Of a stretch of DNA of 64,000 nt, positions 1-11,535 are shown piece by piece. Every line of letters starts with the position of its first letter. The stretch's first letter is position 1. The translations under genes were made by a program, and so were the position numbers. The DNA lies in the NCBI GenBank assembly GCA_944990035.1, contig CALYLX010000126.1, positions 1,922,001 through 1,986,000 on the forward strand, in the 5' to 3' direction. This stretch comes from Clitopilus passeckerianus (lineage: Eukaryota; Basidiomycota; Agaricomycetes; Agaricales; Entolomataceae). Below the pieces are notes generated by a model. That model was not told the DNA's origin and did no database searches. It was given only the letters and a program-made list of their open reading frames with translations.

Positions 1-2360
1 GACCGTCGAGTCACCGTATGTGACGGAAGACTTGAGCTTGTAGTGGCGAAGGACGTATGAGAGCATCTTGAAGGTAAGTTGGAGGGCATATTTGAACGCG
101 GGAGGGAACGAGCCATCGTCCATTTCTGCCTCGGAGTGGGCAGGGGATGCATGTTGGGCTTGAGCCAGGGAGAAAAGTGGTGACCGTTTACGAGGTTCGT
201 CGATATCCATCTTCTCGTCGTCGAATGTTGAATTCATAGTGGGTTTGGTGATGACAATGGTAGCTGCGGAGGCATCTTTGCCCGCCTGACGTCCTAGAAC
301 TGTTCCAGGTCGGCCATACTCGAAGATGGAGGTGATGTTGATGATCGCCATCATTGTCCACTCCTTTTCTGAAACTTCCTCCCACTCGAGCTGCTCGACG
401 AATTTCGCCAAGGTTGGGGCGAAGTCGTCGAGTTGGATGTGTGTGAAGAGCATCCCATGGAGAAGGACGAAGAGATCTCTTGGTGCGATGTTGTCGGACT
501 CCGCTCGCCGTGTTTGAGCTGCGGTTGACCACATTGGTAGTACAGACTCGCGAGAGGTGGGGAATGGGTGGAGGGTGGTCATACTGGGGCGCTTATAGTC
601 AGCTTCGTGCAGAAAAATACGCAAAGGAAAAGAGCATACCTTTTCACGAAGTGATATATGCCCTTCAACTCCTCACCCTCAGCCTCTCGACACAGCAAAC
701 CCAAGTGGTGGTGTAGCTTGCCGGTACCAGGCTGTTCCGACAGGCCAGATCCATACCACTCCCTAGCTATCCTCCTCCAAAGTTCTGGTTCAGGTAGCAC
801 TTCAAGATTCCTAGCAGCCACGATACCGACCGAAGGCGCAAGATCGTCATCCAGCCTTGCAGCAGGCTTGTCGCTTATTGAGGCGGTGGGCTTCTTCACC
901 ATACCCTCATCCTTCTCCATCGGCTGTACCTCCTTGACATCTTGAGTGGTCAGGCGACGACCAGGATTGCTCGCCGCGCTGACACCACTTATCATAGCCG
1001 AGACGGCCATGCGGTATCGAGCGAGATCACCAAGGGCTTCAAGCCAAGAGCTTTTGAAGCCGGCCAATGTGGGCTCCTCCAGGAGACCAGTGTAAAAGCC
1101 GTATGCGAAATAAATGAAATCTTGAAGATGTTCGAATGCGACTATCGAGGAGAAAGATGCTCGTCGAAGTGCTTCCAGGAGTTTGTGGAACGCATACGTC
1201 CACATCCTAACGATGATGTTGTACTTTGTGGGGATATTTCGTAGTGATGCGGGGACGGTGGGGGACAGCGAGAGGATGAGTAGATTATGGATATATTCCG
1301 CCAATCTGGAAGAATAGGTTAAGCGTCAGATAGGAGCTGTAAACGAAGAATGAACGTACAATTTATGATTGGCGATGGTCGTGCTCCATTTCTCCCTTTC
1401 GACATCTTCTTCAGAGGCTGCTGCGGTTTCGGGCTGCTTGCCCTTCAGTGTAACCCTCGCCTCTTTCCTGCTACTGCCGGCTCCTTCCTCATCCTCGATA
1501 TCCTCAGTCTTGACCTTGGTTTCGAGGTGTGTTATGGCTCGATATAGCTTCTTCAACTGTAGCGACAGTACGCTGCTTCCTTCGTCTCCTCTGCTTCCAC
1601 CTCCATTGGGCCGATCAAAAAGCGCAGACGATGCCGACGATCCGTCGGTTGTTGACGAGAGTGTAAACGTCGATGATGAGACAGAGTTGGCATATGAAGA
1701 AGTCGAAGACGCAGAGACGTAGTCACCGGAGGACTTCGGTGTCGGCAATGGCCGTGGTGGTCGAGCGAGTACAGAGAAGCGCACGGGATCGTCTTTACGG
1801 GGGTCAAAAAGATGCCTCGATTGAACAGCGTCCCGTTCATGAGTCCTAGGCGACGATTGCGGTGGGTGTCGAAGTGGGTTTGATGAGCTCACTTCGCTCA
1901 TGGCCTCGGGCTCACTGGTACGTCCTCGCATGACGATCTGTGGGTGATCAGGCGCTTGTGGGTCGAACAACTTATGGGTCGTCTTGTGCTGCTGGGGCGC
2001 AGGTGAAGGCGATGAGATCTTGAGAATTCGATTGAAATCGTCATGGTCGGACTCATGTAGTGTTTGGTTAGACCTCCGCAGGGGGACGGTCTGACGAGGT
2101 GAATGTGGCGAGGGGGCAGCCAGGTTGTTCGAGAGCGCTGTTTGAGCAGCAGGCGTTGATGATGATTCTGTTGGTCTCGTCCGTTCTTTGGCAGCAGCTC
2201 GGCTGGCCCTTCAGTCAAAAGTCAGTACCCAGTGTAACGGTAACGATAAATGTAATGGAGAAACTTACGCTTCGTTTCTCCTTCTGAACTGAGTGAGCCT
2301 CTGGTCGAGATCTGTTGGCTGAAGCTCTCCCCTTGGCTTTCGTGCAGGACGTTCTGCCAT
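1..2360 (-). CDS. EST1/SMG5-7 family protein, C-terminus cut by window edge
   Basis: Exons 2360-2269, 2208-1360, 1305-640 and 583-<1 all keep phase across 54-60 bp introns. The start is the ATG at 2360, in a good context (CACCATGG); it opens with MAERPARKPRGEL and runs into a Ser/Pro-rich disordered region. About residue 200 on there is HLFDPRKDDPVRFSVLARP. Exon 3 then gives the helical EST1 region, with FAYGFYTGLLEEPTLAGFKS followed by WLEALGDLARYR, the signature of the EST1 DNA/RNA-binding domain. Exon 4 continues it with FVLLHGMLFTHIQLDDF. Family members act in telomerase recruitment (Est1) or nonsense-mediated decay (SMG5/6/7) through TPR-like helices. The sequence does not tell me which role applies. 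The 3' end lies outside the window, so a C-terminal PIN domain cannot be judged. The family call is firm. Confidence 0.85.
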
Positions 2361-2546
2361 GGTGGGCGTTTGAGTTTAAGAGGGACGAGGAGAACGTCGA
2401 ATGTTTTGCAAAGCCAGCCTCGGGCTATCCGCAGTCCTTCAGACCAAATTCCGCAGTCGATCACTGTAAATGCAAGCCACGTGATCTTTTCGTGTTCGGT
2501 CCGCCTTTCCGCTATCCAATCGGATTTATTTTATTTTGCCGGTTTT

Positions 2547-5305
2547 CTACTGTAATGTGGCCCAGATACGGTCCTCCATAGATCTAATAACTTCAGAAGG
2601 CGTGTTGAAGCTCGTTATGAAGTACCCAACATTCCCTAGCGTCCTGTAATGAACGTCAAATTCTCCCCCACCCGGCGCAGCCGACAAGCTGTGATGCTGC
2701 AGATGCACAGCAGCTCCCTCCGCTTTGCCGTTTTCGGAAATATCACGCCTCAGCGGCGCAAACTTCTCCTGCGCAGTATGCGACACGTAACCTATGTGGA
2801 AATGGCGCAGTCAACATCAAGCATGTCAAAAATGAATAGTGGGGTGATGAAACGTACCAGCTGCGTCCCCTTTGACTTTAATGGCAAGTACGCATCCAAG
2901 CGCCATAACCTCCGCTACCGAATCGAGCTTTGATAAACTTTCGACAAAGCTTGGGTCCCAGAAGCTCCAGACGTGATTCCGTGAAACGTCCTCGTTAGTA
3001 GTAGCTGTCCACCTCTTGACTGCCTCACTCCAGCTGCCTCCCTCCCGATTCTTCATCTTCTCCAGAGTAGCAAGTGTCTCAAGTGCGACTTCGCACCCAA
3101 CTGCGTGGGCACTGTACGAATGACCATGCAGCAAAGCCTCACCTTTTCCATCCCCCCAGAACGCTTTGAACACATTCTCGCTTGTTAAAGTGACTGCGAG
3201 TGGAATAAGTCCGCCGGTAAGAACCTTTGCGTGAACCGAGATATCCGGGGAGGCACCAAGAACACGGCTCGTGCTTGCCAGGCCGATGCGATAGAGCCCG
3301 ACGAAGACCTCGTCGAAAATGATGGGGAGGCCGGACCATTCTCCCTTGGTGATTGCTTGAGGGCCCAGCCCGAATTCATCCCCACCCTCTCGAACGACGT
3401 CAATCAGAACTCGCTGGAAGAGCGGATCGACAAAGAGCATCCCTCCAGCACCCATGAGCAGAGGTTCCAAAACCAGTGCGGCAAGCGTAGTTCCTCCGCC
3501 CTCTTCTGCAATCCTTTTGTCATTCAAGTTCCTAAGCGTGTTCTGCACGTAGGTGCGGTATCCCGTTGCGAGCTCCGAACCCAACCTCCCCTCGACATCA
3601 TATATCCAATCCAATCGTCCAGCCATCTCCCCCTTCACGCAAGCCCCGTGCACACTCCCCAGCCCAAAGCTTTCCGGCACCCGAACGACCACTTCTCCAC
3701 CGTCCACAGCAATTGTAGGTGGCTCGAACCAATATCCCTTCGCATCATGCCATTCACAGGTATACACCCCAGCCTCTTCACATGCATCCATAGCACCAAT
3801 CGTATCGCCATGATAGCTCCCCTTCAATCCAAGTACCCCTAACCTCCTCTTCTTCCCGTCATTGCCCCTCATCTCCCCGCCCGTCCCTTTTAAGAAAGTT
3901 CTCAACGCCATCTTAATCCCAACTTCCATTCCAGTGCTTCCGTTATCCGAAATGAACGCTCTGCTTGCCCACCCCTTGCCTGGACCCTCCTGTATCATCT
4001 TCTCCGAGAGTTTCAAAGCCGGGAGGTGCGAAGCTTGGGGGAACATGACGTGCCCGTATCGTCCTGCAGCCCTTGCCGCAGCCAGCGTCAAAGGGGCGTA
4101 CGCATGTCCGAAGGTTTGTGTCCACCAGGATGCGGAGGCGTCAAACTGGGGCATCAGGACTGATGTATTCCCAGTACTGGTACCAGTAGAACCCAATGCC
4201 GTAGTAGCAGCTGCTGAATGTCCTTTGTATACCGAGAAAAAGTCCCCGTGGGCACTGTCGATGACATTGATGTCCTTTTCGTTCTTGACCAGGCCATGTT
4301 GCACGAAAGGCCACCAGACACTCTCCATAGTCCTCCGTGGCATTGACTCGAGCTCCGCCAGCCTTTTAGAGTGGCATTTATCCAGATGGTTGATAGTATC
4401 GTGAATGCTGCCCTCCTTAGTCTCTGGAACTATCTTTTCGTAGTACTTCCTGGTTTCAACCTCGTTCTCTGGGCCATCTAGCAAAGGTGGAGGGGCCTCG
4501 ACATCGGCGGTCCAAACACCTCTCTCGGCGAAGTACTCTTTCAAGTACTCAGAGTTTTTGTAATAGGGGTCTTGGAACAGAAGAACGGCATCGATGATGT
4601 ATCCCCGCAGTGTGAGAGCTTCGTACGCGGCGATAGTGGTTGAAATGCCACCAAGCTTGGAGTCACCAATGAGGATAGTGGGGAGGAATAGAGGGCGGTA
4701 CGCGTCCACTTGAGTAGTTCCAGACAGAGTGGGACTATGAACACCTGGAAAGGGTACTCTAAGTTCGGGCATGCAAAGGTTGAGATGGAAAAGATACATA
4801 CCTCCTGCAGTCTCAACATACATATGGGCTGGGTTGGAAACATCTCTACCAGCAGTTCTTCTAATGTAGTCCGCGATGGAGTTGACGATAGTCTGATCTG
4901 TCGGGGCCTGCCATGGGTATTGTTCAGAAAGCGTTTATGTCACGAATAACATGCAACCTACCGTGGAAGCACCGCTCATCTTCACAGCTAGATGAGGGCT
5001 TACAGGCTCATTGTATCGGAACAAGCATTCCGTCTCAATCTTCTTCCTGAGATTCGGTGCATACCGCTCTATGTGTCTTCACGGAATAAATTGAAACCTC
5101 CTCAGATTGATACATCCGCCCATTCCAAGGAGACTCACCGATCATCAGCATCCTTCATGGGACCTGTGCTCACAGGTTTCAAGTAGAATACATCATGCGC
5201 AAGGGCAGAGGCTCTGACCAGGGAAGTCGTCAGGATAGTCTTGCCGACATCCGTATTTGCACCGAAGACTTGGTGGATACGGAGATGTCTGAACAACAGC
5301 GACAT
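2547..5305 (-). CDS. BIO3-BIO1: Bifunctional dethiobiotin synthetase / DAPA aminotransferase (BIO3-BIO1 fusion)
   Basis: Five exons (5305-5139, 5076-4962, 4907-4802, 4744-2858, 2791-2547) give about 839 residues. The N-terminal third is BioD-like: the P-loop GANTDVGKT sits near residue 16 and FRYNEPVSPHLA near residue 75. It makes dethiobiotin from DAPA, CO2 and ATP. The rest is a BioA class-III aminotransferase that makes DAPA from KAPA with SAM as amino donor. Landmarks are WWPFVQHG, the PLP-contact segment KGSYHGDTIGAMD, and HAKVLTGG, whose Lys (about residue 636) should form the Schiff base. The C-terminus is VHYRTLGNVGYF. A fused BioD-BioA, often mitochondrial, is known in plants and filamentous fungi. 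Intron 3 (57 nt) has no stop and is a multiple of three, so retention would only insert 19 residues. The gene lies on the same strand as its neighbours. Confidence 0.93.
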
Positions 5306-5510
5306 TCCCCAGCGTCAGAAAGAGGTTGCTCTTGACTTTCTACGATCAAACTGATGATCGACTTGCCTCCGACAAATCCCGGTCCGAGGTTGGTGGCAGT
5401 TCTGTGGCGCCGAGTGCCACAGTCGGATGACTATGTTCTCGCTGAAATACATTGCATTCATGGCCTCCAAATTACACTACTACTTTGGAGACACAGGCTA
5501 GATGATGTAT

Positions 5511-6318
5511 TTATTTGACTTGGGCGTATTTTTGTATAGCTTCATGCAACCTGCCCCACAATCCATCGTGCCATTCTGTCCTGAGCTCCTCCCATTCCCT
5601 CAAAGTCTCCTTCATCATACCAAGCCATCCTCCGACAATGAGATCCGCATAGGTTGGCGTGTCACCTTCCAAGAACAAACCATCGGTTTGAGCATAGTAT
5701 TTTGCCAGATTGCCCAAAGAGGTCTTGAAGGCTTCAAGCATCTTGACACGATCTTCACCCTCGCAGGAAATATCATCCCAGCTTGTTTTCCCAGCTCTTT
5801 TCGCGAAGGTGGCTTTGCTTTGCTCTGCCGTTTCCGGGTTGAATGGTAATGCAAGGAACAGGATCGCGTACGTATCGAAGGCCCGGTCAACCTGAGTGTT
5901 GAAGGCTGCATGTAAACCTTTCGTCAACGGCGGGATCAAGATAGGTCGTTCGGGGTGGTGCTGATCCAAATAGACAGCAATTTCATAGGTATCACCAATG
6001 ACTTCGCCTGTCTTTGTGTTCTTGATTATGGGCAACGTGTAGTGCGGTGAGCCATCCGCGTGGACTCGATTGGCGGGAACGCCCAAGGTTTGACGGACAG
6101 ACGGGACATTAGGGAGCTCTACCCATTCTGTCCTATAATTGACGCCTTTGAAGTTCAAGGCATATCTGAGTATTCCGTTGAGCAAAATGGTCTAAAGATT
6201 CACGAGCCGCATAAAGTCGATACCTTGTTTTGAGAGGATTTGGAGCATATGGTCTCACTGGTGGACCAGAAGCTATGTCATAGAGGATGTAGTCGACTGG
6301 GTTATCGTTGGTAGTCAT
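5511..6318 (-). CDS. Glutathione S-transferase, fungal FuA-like
   Basis: Two exons (6318-6224, 6165-5511) encode 249 residues. The N-terminus has a thioredoxin-fold start, ILYDIASGPPVRPYAPNP, then LKTRYALNFKGV, YTLPIIKNTKTGEVIGDTYE (the cis-Pro and glutathione-contact strand) and IAVYLDQHHP. The C-terminal half is a helical GST domain ending in LHEAIQKYAQVK. This pattern is that of the basidiomycete-expanded GSTFuA/Ure2p-like group, cytosolic enzymes tied to detoxification of wood-derived compounds. I chose the ATG at 6318 (CAAATGAC) because the family's conserved sequence begins just after it. An in-frame upstream ATG at 6387 would add 23 residues of no clear homology. A 35-bp tandem repeat lies just upstream. 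Confidence 0.88.
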
Positions 6319-6378
6319 TTGGGATGTGTTCTGGGCTGCGTTGTAGCCTGAAATTTCGAGTTCTTTAAATGCTGCTCT

Positions 6379-6448
6379 AGGAGCCAAGGAGCCGACAGAT
6401 GACTCTGAATTGGAGGAGCCAAGGAACCGACAGGTGACTCTGAATCGG
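6379..6448. repeat. Two tandem copies of a 35-bp unit upstream of the GST gene
   Basis: Units 6379-6413 and 6414-6448 differ at only a few positions. Both contain AGGAGCCAAGG, CCGACAG and TGACTCTGAAT. The repeat lies 60-130 bp upstream of the GST start codon, in its 5' leader or promoter. TGACTC inside each unit resembles an AP-1/Gcn4-type site, but that is only a motif match. Confidence 0.7.
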
Positions 6449-7459
6449 AGGCGACCAACTCGGACAAGCTATCTTCCATCGATCATCTGCTCTGCCAGGA
6501 GAACGCCGAGCGAAGTGAGATTAATTCCGTGCTGCACGAGCCGAGCCCCGCTATGCTTCTTCTCGTTCGTCAAAGCTTCGATGCGGGGAGGAAAGGCCGC
6601 CAGCTCGAGCAAGACTGGGGACTGAAAAAGCCCTTACCATGGTGGGATTGTGACTGGACACTGATGTTTGGTCATGTTACCTCAATTGAGCCTCAGGCTT
6701 GTTTATGAACCGTCATCTCGCTGGACCCTGAATCACTGCAAGGTCGCACTACATATGCCCAAATCTTGTACTCCCGTTCGTATTTGGTCAAATCGTCGCC
6801 AACTTCCTCCCTATTGTCTGCCAGTGGTTTCGTTCTTGTACGGGTACCGATGAATACGGGAAGAACCAAGTGGATATCACGTCGAGGCCAAGCAGCAAAT
6901 TGCATGGGAATCGTAGAATACACTTGGCGTATCAGGATGCCATGAGCTGAGAACAAGGATTTTTGGAACGGGCTTGGCTGGACAACCTGCTGCAACTCAA
7001 TGGAACGGACTTGCAGGACCATGTTTCCACTGATCAAATCTTCAGCTGCACCGCGAACTTTCAAGTTACCTTCCGTATATTATATCCTCCAATTAACGAA
7101 CTCAAATCCGTCCAGATTAGGGTCTTTACCAGGTTGCATGAATTTGACGAATTTGACCTTGCGGCTTTTGTCGCCCCGACAAACATTGGCAAACAACGCG
7201 AGCCCAAATCAGGACGCGAGCCCATCCTTCCATAGATTGGCTGGCATTTCGAAATGGACTGCCTTCCCAATCTACACATCCAGTCGAATTCAGAATCGAA
7301 AAGTCTACAACAATGCGAGCAGATGGTGGCAGCCCCTATCGTCTTGAACTCCATCCTCGACCATCAACCAGCAAGTCCTCTGCCCTTCAAGCCTTCTTCG
7401 CCCTGTATCATACCACACTCTTTATAACTACATTCTTTATATTATATACTACATTAGCA
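6449..7459. other. Intergenic region between the divergent GST and kinase genes
   Basis: I found no supportable gene in about 1 kb. Open frames of 60-120 codons occur on both strands, but none shows family motifs or joins through splice sites. The last 50 bp before the kinase start are AT-rich (ACTCTTTATAACTACATTC and a TTATATTATATACT stretch near 7437-7450) and probably form the kinase core promoter. Confidence 0.5.
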
Positions 7460-10400
7460 ATGTCTTCTATTACTGCTTCTGCTATTGCTGTAAGTACATT
7501 TGCTTGTCCTCATCGACTCGTGGTTGACAACTTCCCACTTCCTCATAGTCTCGCGCCTCTCCCTCTTATGGGATCAAGTATGTCTCCGCCTCCAACCAAG
7601 TTAGGCCCGTCTCCATCAAGCCCATCGCTTCCACCAACAGGGGCCTTCAAGACTTCCACTTCCTCAAGTTCTTGAACAAGGGAGATAGTGGAACGGTCTA
7701 CCTCGTTCGCGATATCCACACATCCAAGGAATACGCCCTCAAGGTCATGCCAAAGACCGGGATCAATCTCAACGACGCGGCGAACGAGCATCGAATTCAA
7801 CGCATGATTGAGACCGACGGTCCAAGCTTCTTATTGCCTGTGCTCGCCAGCTTCCACGACAGTCGCAACTATTATATGATCACGGTAGGCTCTCTTGTTT
7901 CCTTCAAGTTCCGATTGGAAGCTCATATAGATACTATTAAGGAATATATGAGGGGTGGAGACATGGCTATCGAGTTGGCTCGCTGCGGCTCGTTCGACGA
8001 GGACCGGGCCAAGTTTTACGGGGCGCAAATGGTCAGCCCCATATTTCAATCCAGCCTAGCCCACTTATACTCACTCCTATCTTAGATCCTGGCTGTCGAA
8101 GAGATGAAGGCCCATCGTGTTATCCACCGGGACATTAAACCAACCAATATCCTTATTGACCACCAAGGACACCTCCGCCTGACCGACTTTGGGTTCGCAA
8201 AGAAGTTCGACGTTCCTGAAGGGCTGGAGGATTTGGACAATCCGGAGGCCTGCTTTAGTTTTGATCCCGACGCGAACTGTGAATCCGGCGCATTCTTCAC
8301 GGATGTCCCCAACCCGGTCTTCAAGACGAGCGAGATTTGTGGCACACCTCAATACATGTCTCCTCAGCGCATTGCGGGTAAGGAATACGGAGATCAGGAG
8401 GATTTGTGGTCCATAGGCGTAGTTCTTTTCATGATGTTTACTGGCAGGGTGTGTGCGATTATTTTTCATATACTACCGCTGCTGATACTTTTCTAGATGC
8501 CATTCGGCAAGGACTACAAGAACGTAGCAGAGGTCGCATTTTCTATCAAGCATTTGGCACTCGAGTTTACGAAGAAGGATTTTGTTTCCGACAACGCCAA
8601 ATCCTTGCTCATCGGCATGCTTACCAAGGACACACGCTCGAGACTCTCGTTGGAACAAGTCAAGCAGCATGCCTTCTTCAAGGGAATGTAAGTCCTCTTG
8701 CTACTTCTTTCACATTGGTCCTGGACTAACCTAATCTTTTCTAGTGACTGGGACCGCGTCAAGAATCATGGATATGAAGCCCAGTGGATCCCCTTCCTTG
8801 CTCCCTTCCCCAAGAAACCGATGGCCAACGCACCCAACGTCGCTGGAGGATCGTACGAAGACTGGTTGGACCCACTTCCCTCCTACACCTATACATCGCC
8901 GAAGATGAACGAACCCAAACCCACCCCGCCGATTGAGAAGGTTAAGAGGCGTTCGCTCACCTTCAAGGACATTGGTAGTGCGGTGACCAAGATACTTCGG
9001 TCCGGCAAGAGGGAAAACACGCCCATCGCTCACGAAAACCATGTCCATATCGCTGCAACCCAGGTCATCACTATTAACAAGTTTCTTGGGGAGAAAAGGG
9101 ATCCAGAGGTCGAGAAGAAACCCGAGACCCAAGGGGAGAACATTTACGAAGACATGAGGACGAAGAAAGATTACATCATGAGGGCACCCTACACCCCTGA
9201 ACCAAGGCCTCGCGCGATGACAGAACAGGACTTACTCGACTTCAGGAAACAAATCAAGCTGCCTCCTCTGCCTGCTAGACTGGTCGGATTGGTAGATGGA
9301 TACAAAGTCGAACAAGACACCTCCTACGCACTCCCTCCCACACACTCTGTTAGATCCCCCATAGTGATTCATCACTCTCCAGTTCGAGGAACTACCCCGG
9401 CCATTTATCTGCAGCCCTCTGAGTCAAGTGAACGTGTTGACGACATTGTAGTGGCAGTTTCAGAGGTTCCGGAAGCGTGCTCAGCGGTGGTTGAAATTTG
9501 GGAGGAGACAGGAGTTCAGAATATCATTCGGCCCGCCAGATCGCATTTAACCGTTATTGAGGAGGAAGATGAGGAGGAGGCCGAGGAAGAGGAAAAGGAG
9601 GAGGACGTCGAACAAGATGAGGATACCGAGGAAGAAGGGGAAGCTTACGATGGCGAGAACATATTCGGCGTCGACCTCAACGACTTCCCTCTTCCCCCTG
9701 GCTACAAATCTTTCGAGGACCGCCAATGCCCTCAATCACCTCTCAGGGTGCCTCCTCTCTCCCCTACGCCGACCATTTATACGCCTATTACACCTATTTC
9801 CTCGCCGACACCCACTTTGGTAGATCAATTCAGCCCACCCACTTCTCGCTCGCCCAGTCCCTTGAAGCGTCAGGCGCGGGTCGACACCAAACCAAATCCG
9901 GCACTGCTTGCAAAGAGGCTAGAGAAGGACGCGCAGCCGACCGAGAAGAAGTCCTTTGAGAGGTTAGACGGGTACAAGATCGAGCATAGGCATATTTATG
10001 ATGGCCGCCCACTTCGGGGAAAGAGGATGCAGGAACGGGAGGAAGCGAGGAGGAGAGAGGAAGATGAGGCTTTTGAGGAATCAGAGAGGAAGGACAGAGA
10101 GATTGAAGAAGCTAAGCGAAAAGCACGAGCGGATCAGGAGGCTAAGACGGAGGAGGGGACCAAGAGGCTGGAGCGGGAGGCGGAAGAACTTCTGAAGGCA
10201 GAGGAAGACAAAGTGCAGAAGGAGCCGGAGTTGGGGGAACAGAAGCTTGTGGTACCGCTGGAGGAAGTAAAAAAGCCAAAGCGCGCATATGCTCGACGCG
10301 AACTTCGCCCTAGAGGAAGCCGGATAAGGGAGCGGGAGGAAGCGAGGAAAAGGGAGCAAGATGAAGCATTCGAGCAGTCCGAGAAGAACGAGCGAGAGAG

Positions 10401-10962
10401 ACAGGAGCGTAGGGAGGAAGAAAGAAAGGCAGAAGAGGCCAAGAGGGAGGCGGAGACTCGGAGGCTGGAGCGAGCCGCCGAGGATATCCTAAGCCCTGAG
10501 GAGACCGACGCGGAGGAGAAGAGGAAGACTGAACAACGACTGGCTGAGGGTGCGCAATTCAAGAGATCACGCCGTCCAGGAGGCCGCTGTTTCAGCTGGG
10601 AGGATCCAATGGCAACCTTGCCCCCACCAGCAACGCCTGAAGATCGGTATACTCCCATCCCAGTTCGTTGCCATAGAACAGCCACTCGGGCACGCGCATT
10701 GGCTATGCAGGTTTTCAAAGACGATCTGGGACCGATGCCCACTATCAAGTACAGGGAAGAGAAATCGGAGCTCCTGAAGTCTATCCTCGAGACGCCAATC
10801 CCTGACGATGCAGATGAAGACGCAGAGGAGGAGGAGGGAAAGAAGAAGCGTCGATCTGTGATTGCTGTTCTTCTGGACTCGATCAAGGACTACTTGGAGA
10901 AGGTGTTCGGTTCTTCTAGTGATGGGCGTCAAGAGGAGCTTGCCGAGACTGTTAGGGATTGA
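7460..10962 (+). CDS. Serine/threonine protein kinase with long charged C-terminal tail
   Basis: Six exons (7460-7489, 7549-7884, 7942-8031, 8086-8448, 8497-8687, 8745-10962) encode about 1,075 residues. The kinase domain spans roughly residues 40-337. It has LNKGDSGTVYLVRD (a poor Gly loop), YALKVM (ATP Lys), VIHRDIKPTNILID (catalytic loop), LTDFGFAKKF (DFG), GTPQYMSPQR in place of the usual APE, and DLWSIGVVLFMMFTGRMPFG. An insert of about 35 residues lies in the activation segment. The tail of about 740 residues is Pro-rich and then almost purely Glu/Arg/Lys, probably coiled coil, with internal repeats. The core resembles the AGC/CAMK-like kinases expanded in mushrooms. Substrates cannot be read from the sequence. 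All catalytic residues are present, so activity is likely. Confidence 0.87.
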
Positions 10963-11535
10963 GGAGGTTGGTCGGTGTCGGCGGGTAGTGGTAGTGGTGA
11001 TGGTGGTTTATCCCTGGGGAAGATTGACGGTTTGTGCTCGCAAAACGTTGAAGTGGGACGCAACGCGTACAATATTTCTCTTTGTTCTGGTTATTGGGTT
11101 TCCTGGAAGACCTCGGTTTGAATACCTTGCAGGTCGTAGATAATGTGGAGTAGAGTTATCCAAGACCTCAGGTTAATTACTTTGCAGGTCGTAGTAGATA
11201 GTGTAGTGTACTAGCCCAAGACCTCGGTTTAAACACCTTGCAGGTCGTAGATAGTGTAGTGTAGTGTCCCAAGGCCTCGGTTTAATTACCTTGCAGGTCA
11301 TAGATAGATTCAGGGCCCATGTTCCAATACCTCGAGGTCCGTAGATAGAAATAAAAGTATTTTAAACTAAATCCGAGTGACTTCAACCTCAAGAACGGTG
11401 TGAGCATGAACTCCAATGAACTCCAAGCCAGAGGCTGAAAGAGGCAGTTACGCCACCACGTGACCAGGCGCGTGTTAGGTTCGTGTTCAAAAGTAACGAG
11501 TTCGGCTGGAAGGCCTGCCTCCTTCAAGCTTGACG
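10963..11535. other. Kinase-CDC20 intergenic region
   Basis: It holds the kinase 3' flank, the 54-bp repeat array (listed separately) and about 190 bp of CDC20 promoter. No other gene is visible. Confidence 0.5.
11104..11348. repeat. Degenerate 54-bp tandem repeat, about 4.5 copies
   Basis: Units start near 11108, 11161, 11218, 11271 and 11326 (partial). Each has AAGACCTCGGTTTAA, then CCTTGCAGGTCGTAGATAG and a GTGTAGTG-rich spacer. GACCT and AGGTC within a unit are inverted, so each unit could form a small hairpin. The array lies just after the kinase stop codon and before CDC20, in the 3' UTR or intergenic region. Confidence 0.85.

Noticed and set aside
6693..7354. Minus-strand frames between the GST and kinase genes
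   Set aside because: Two short frames that do not join in phase and show no family pattern.
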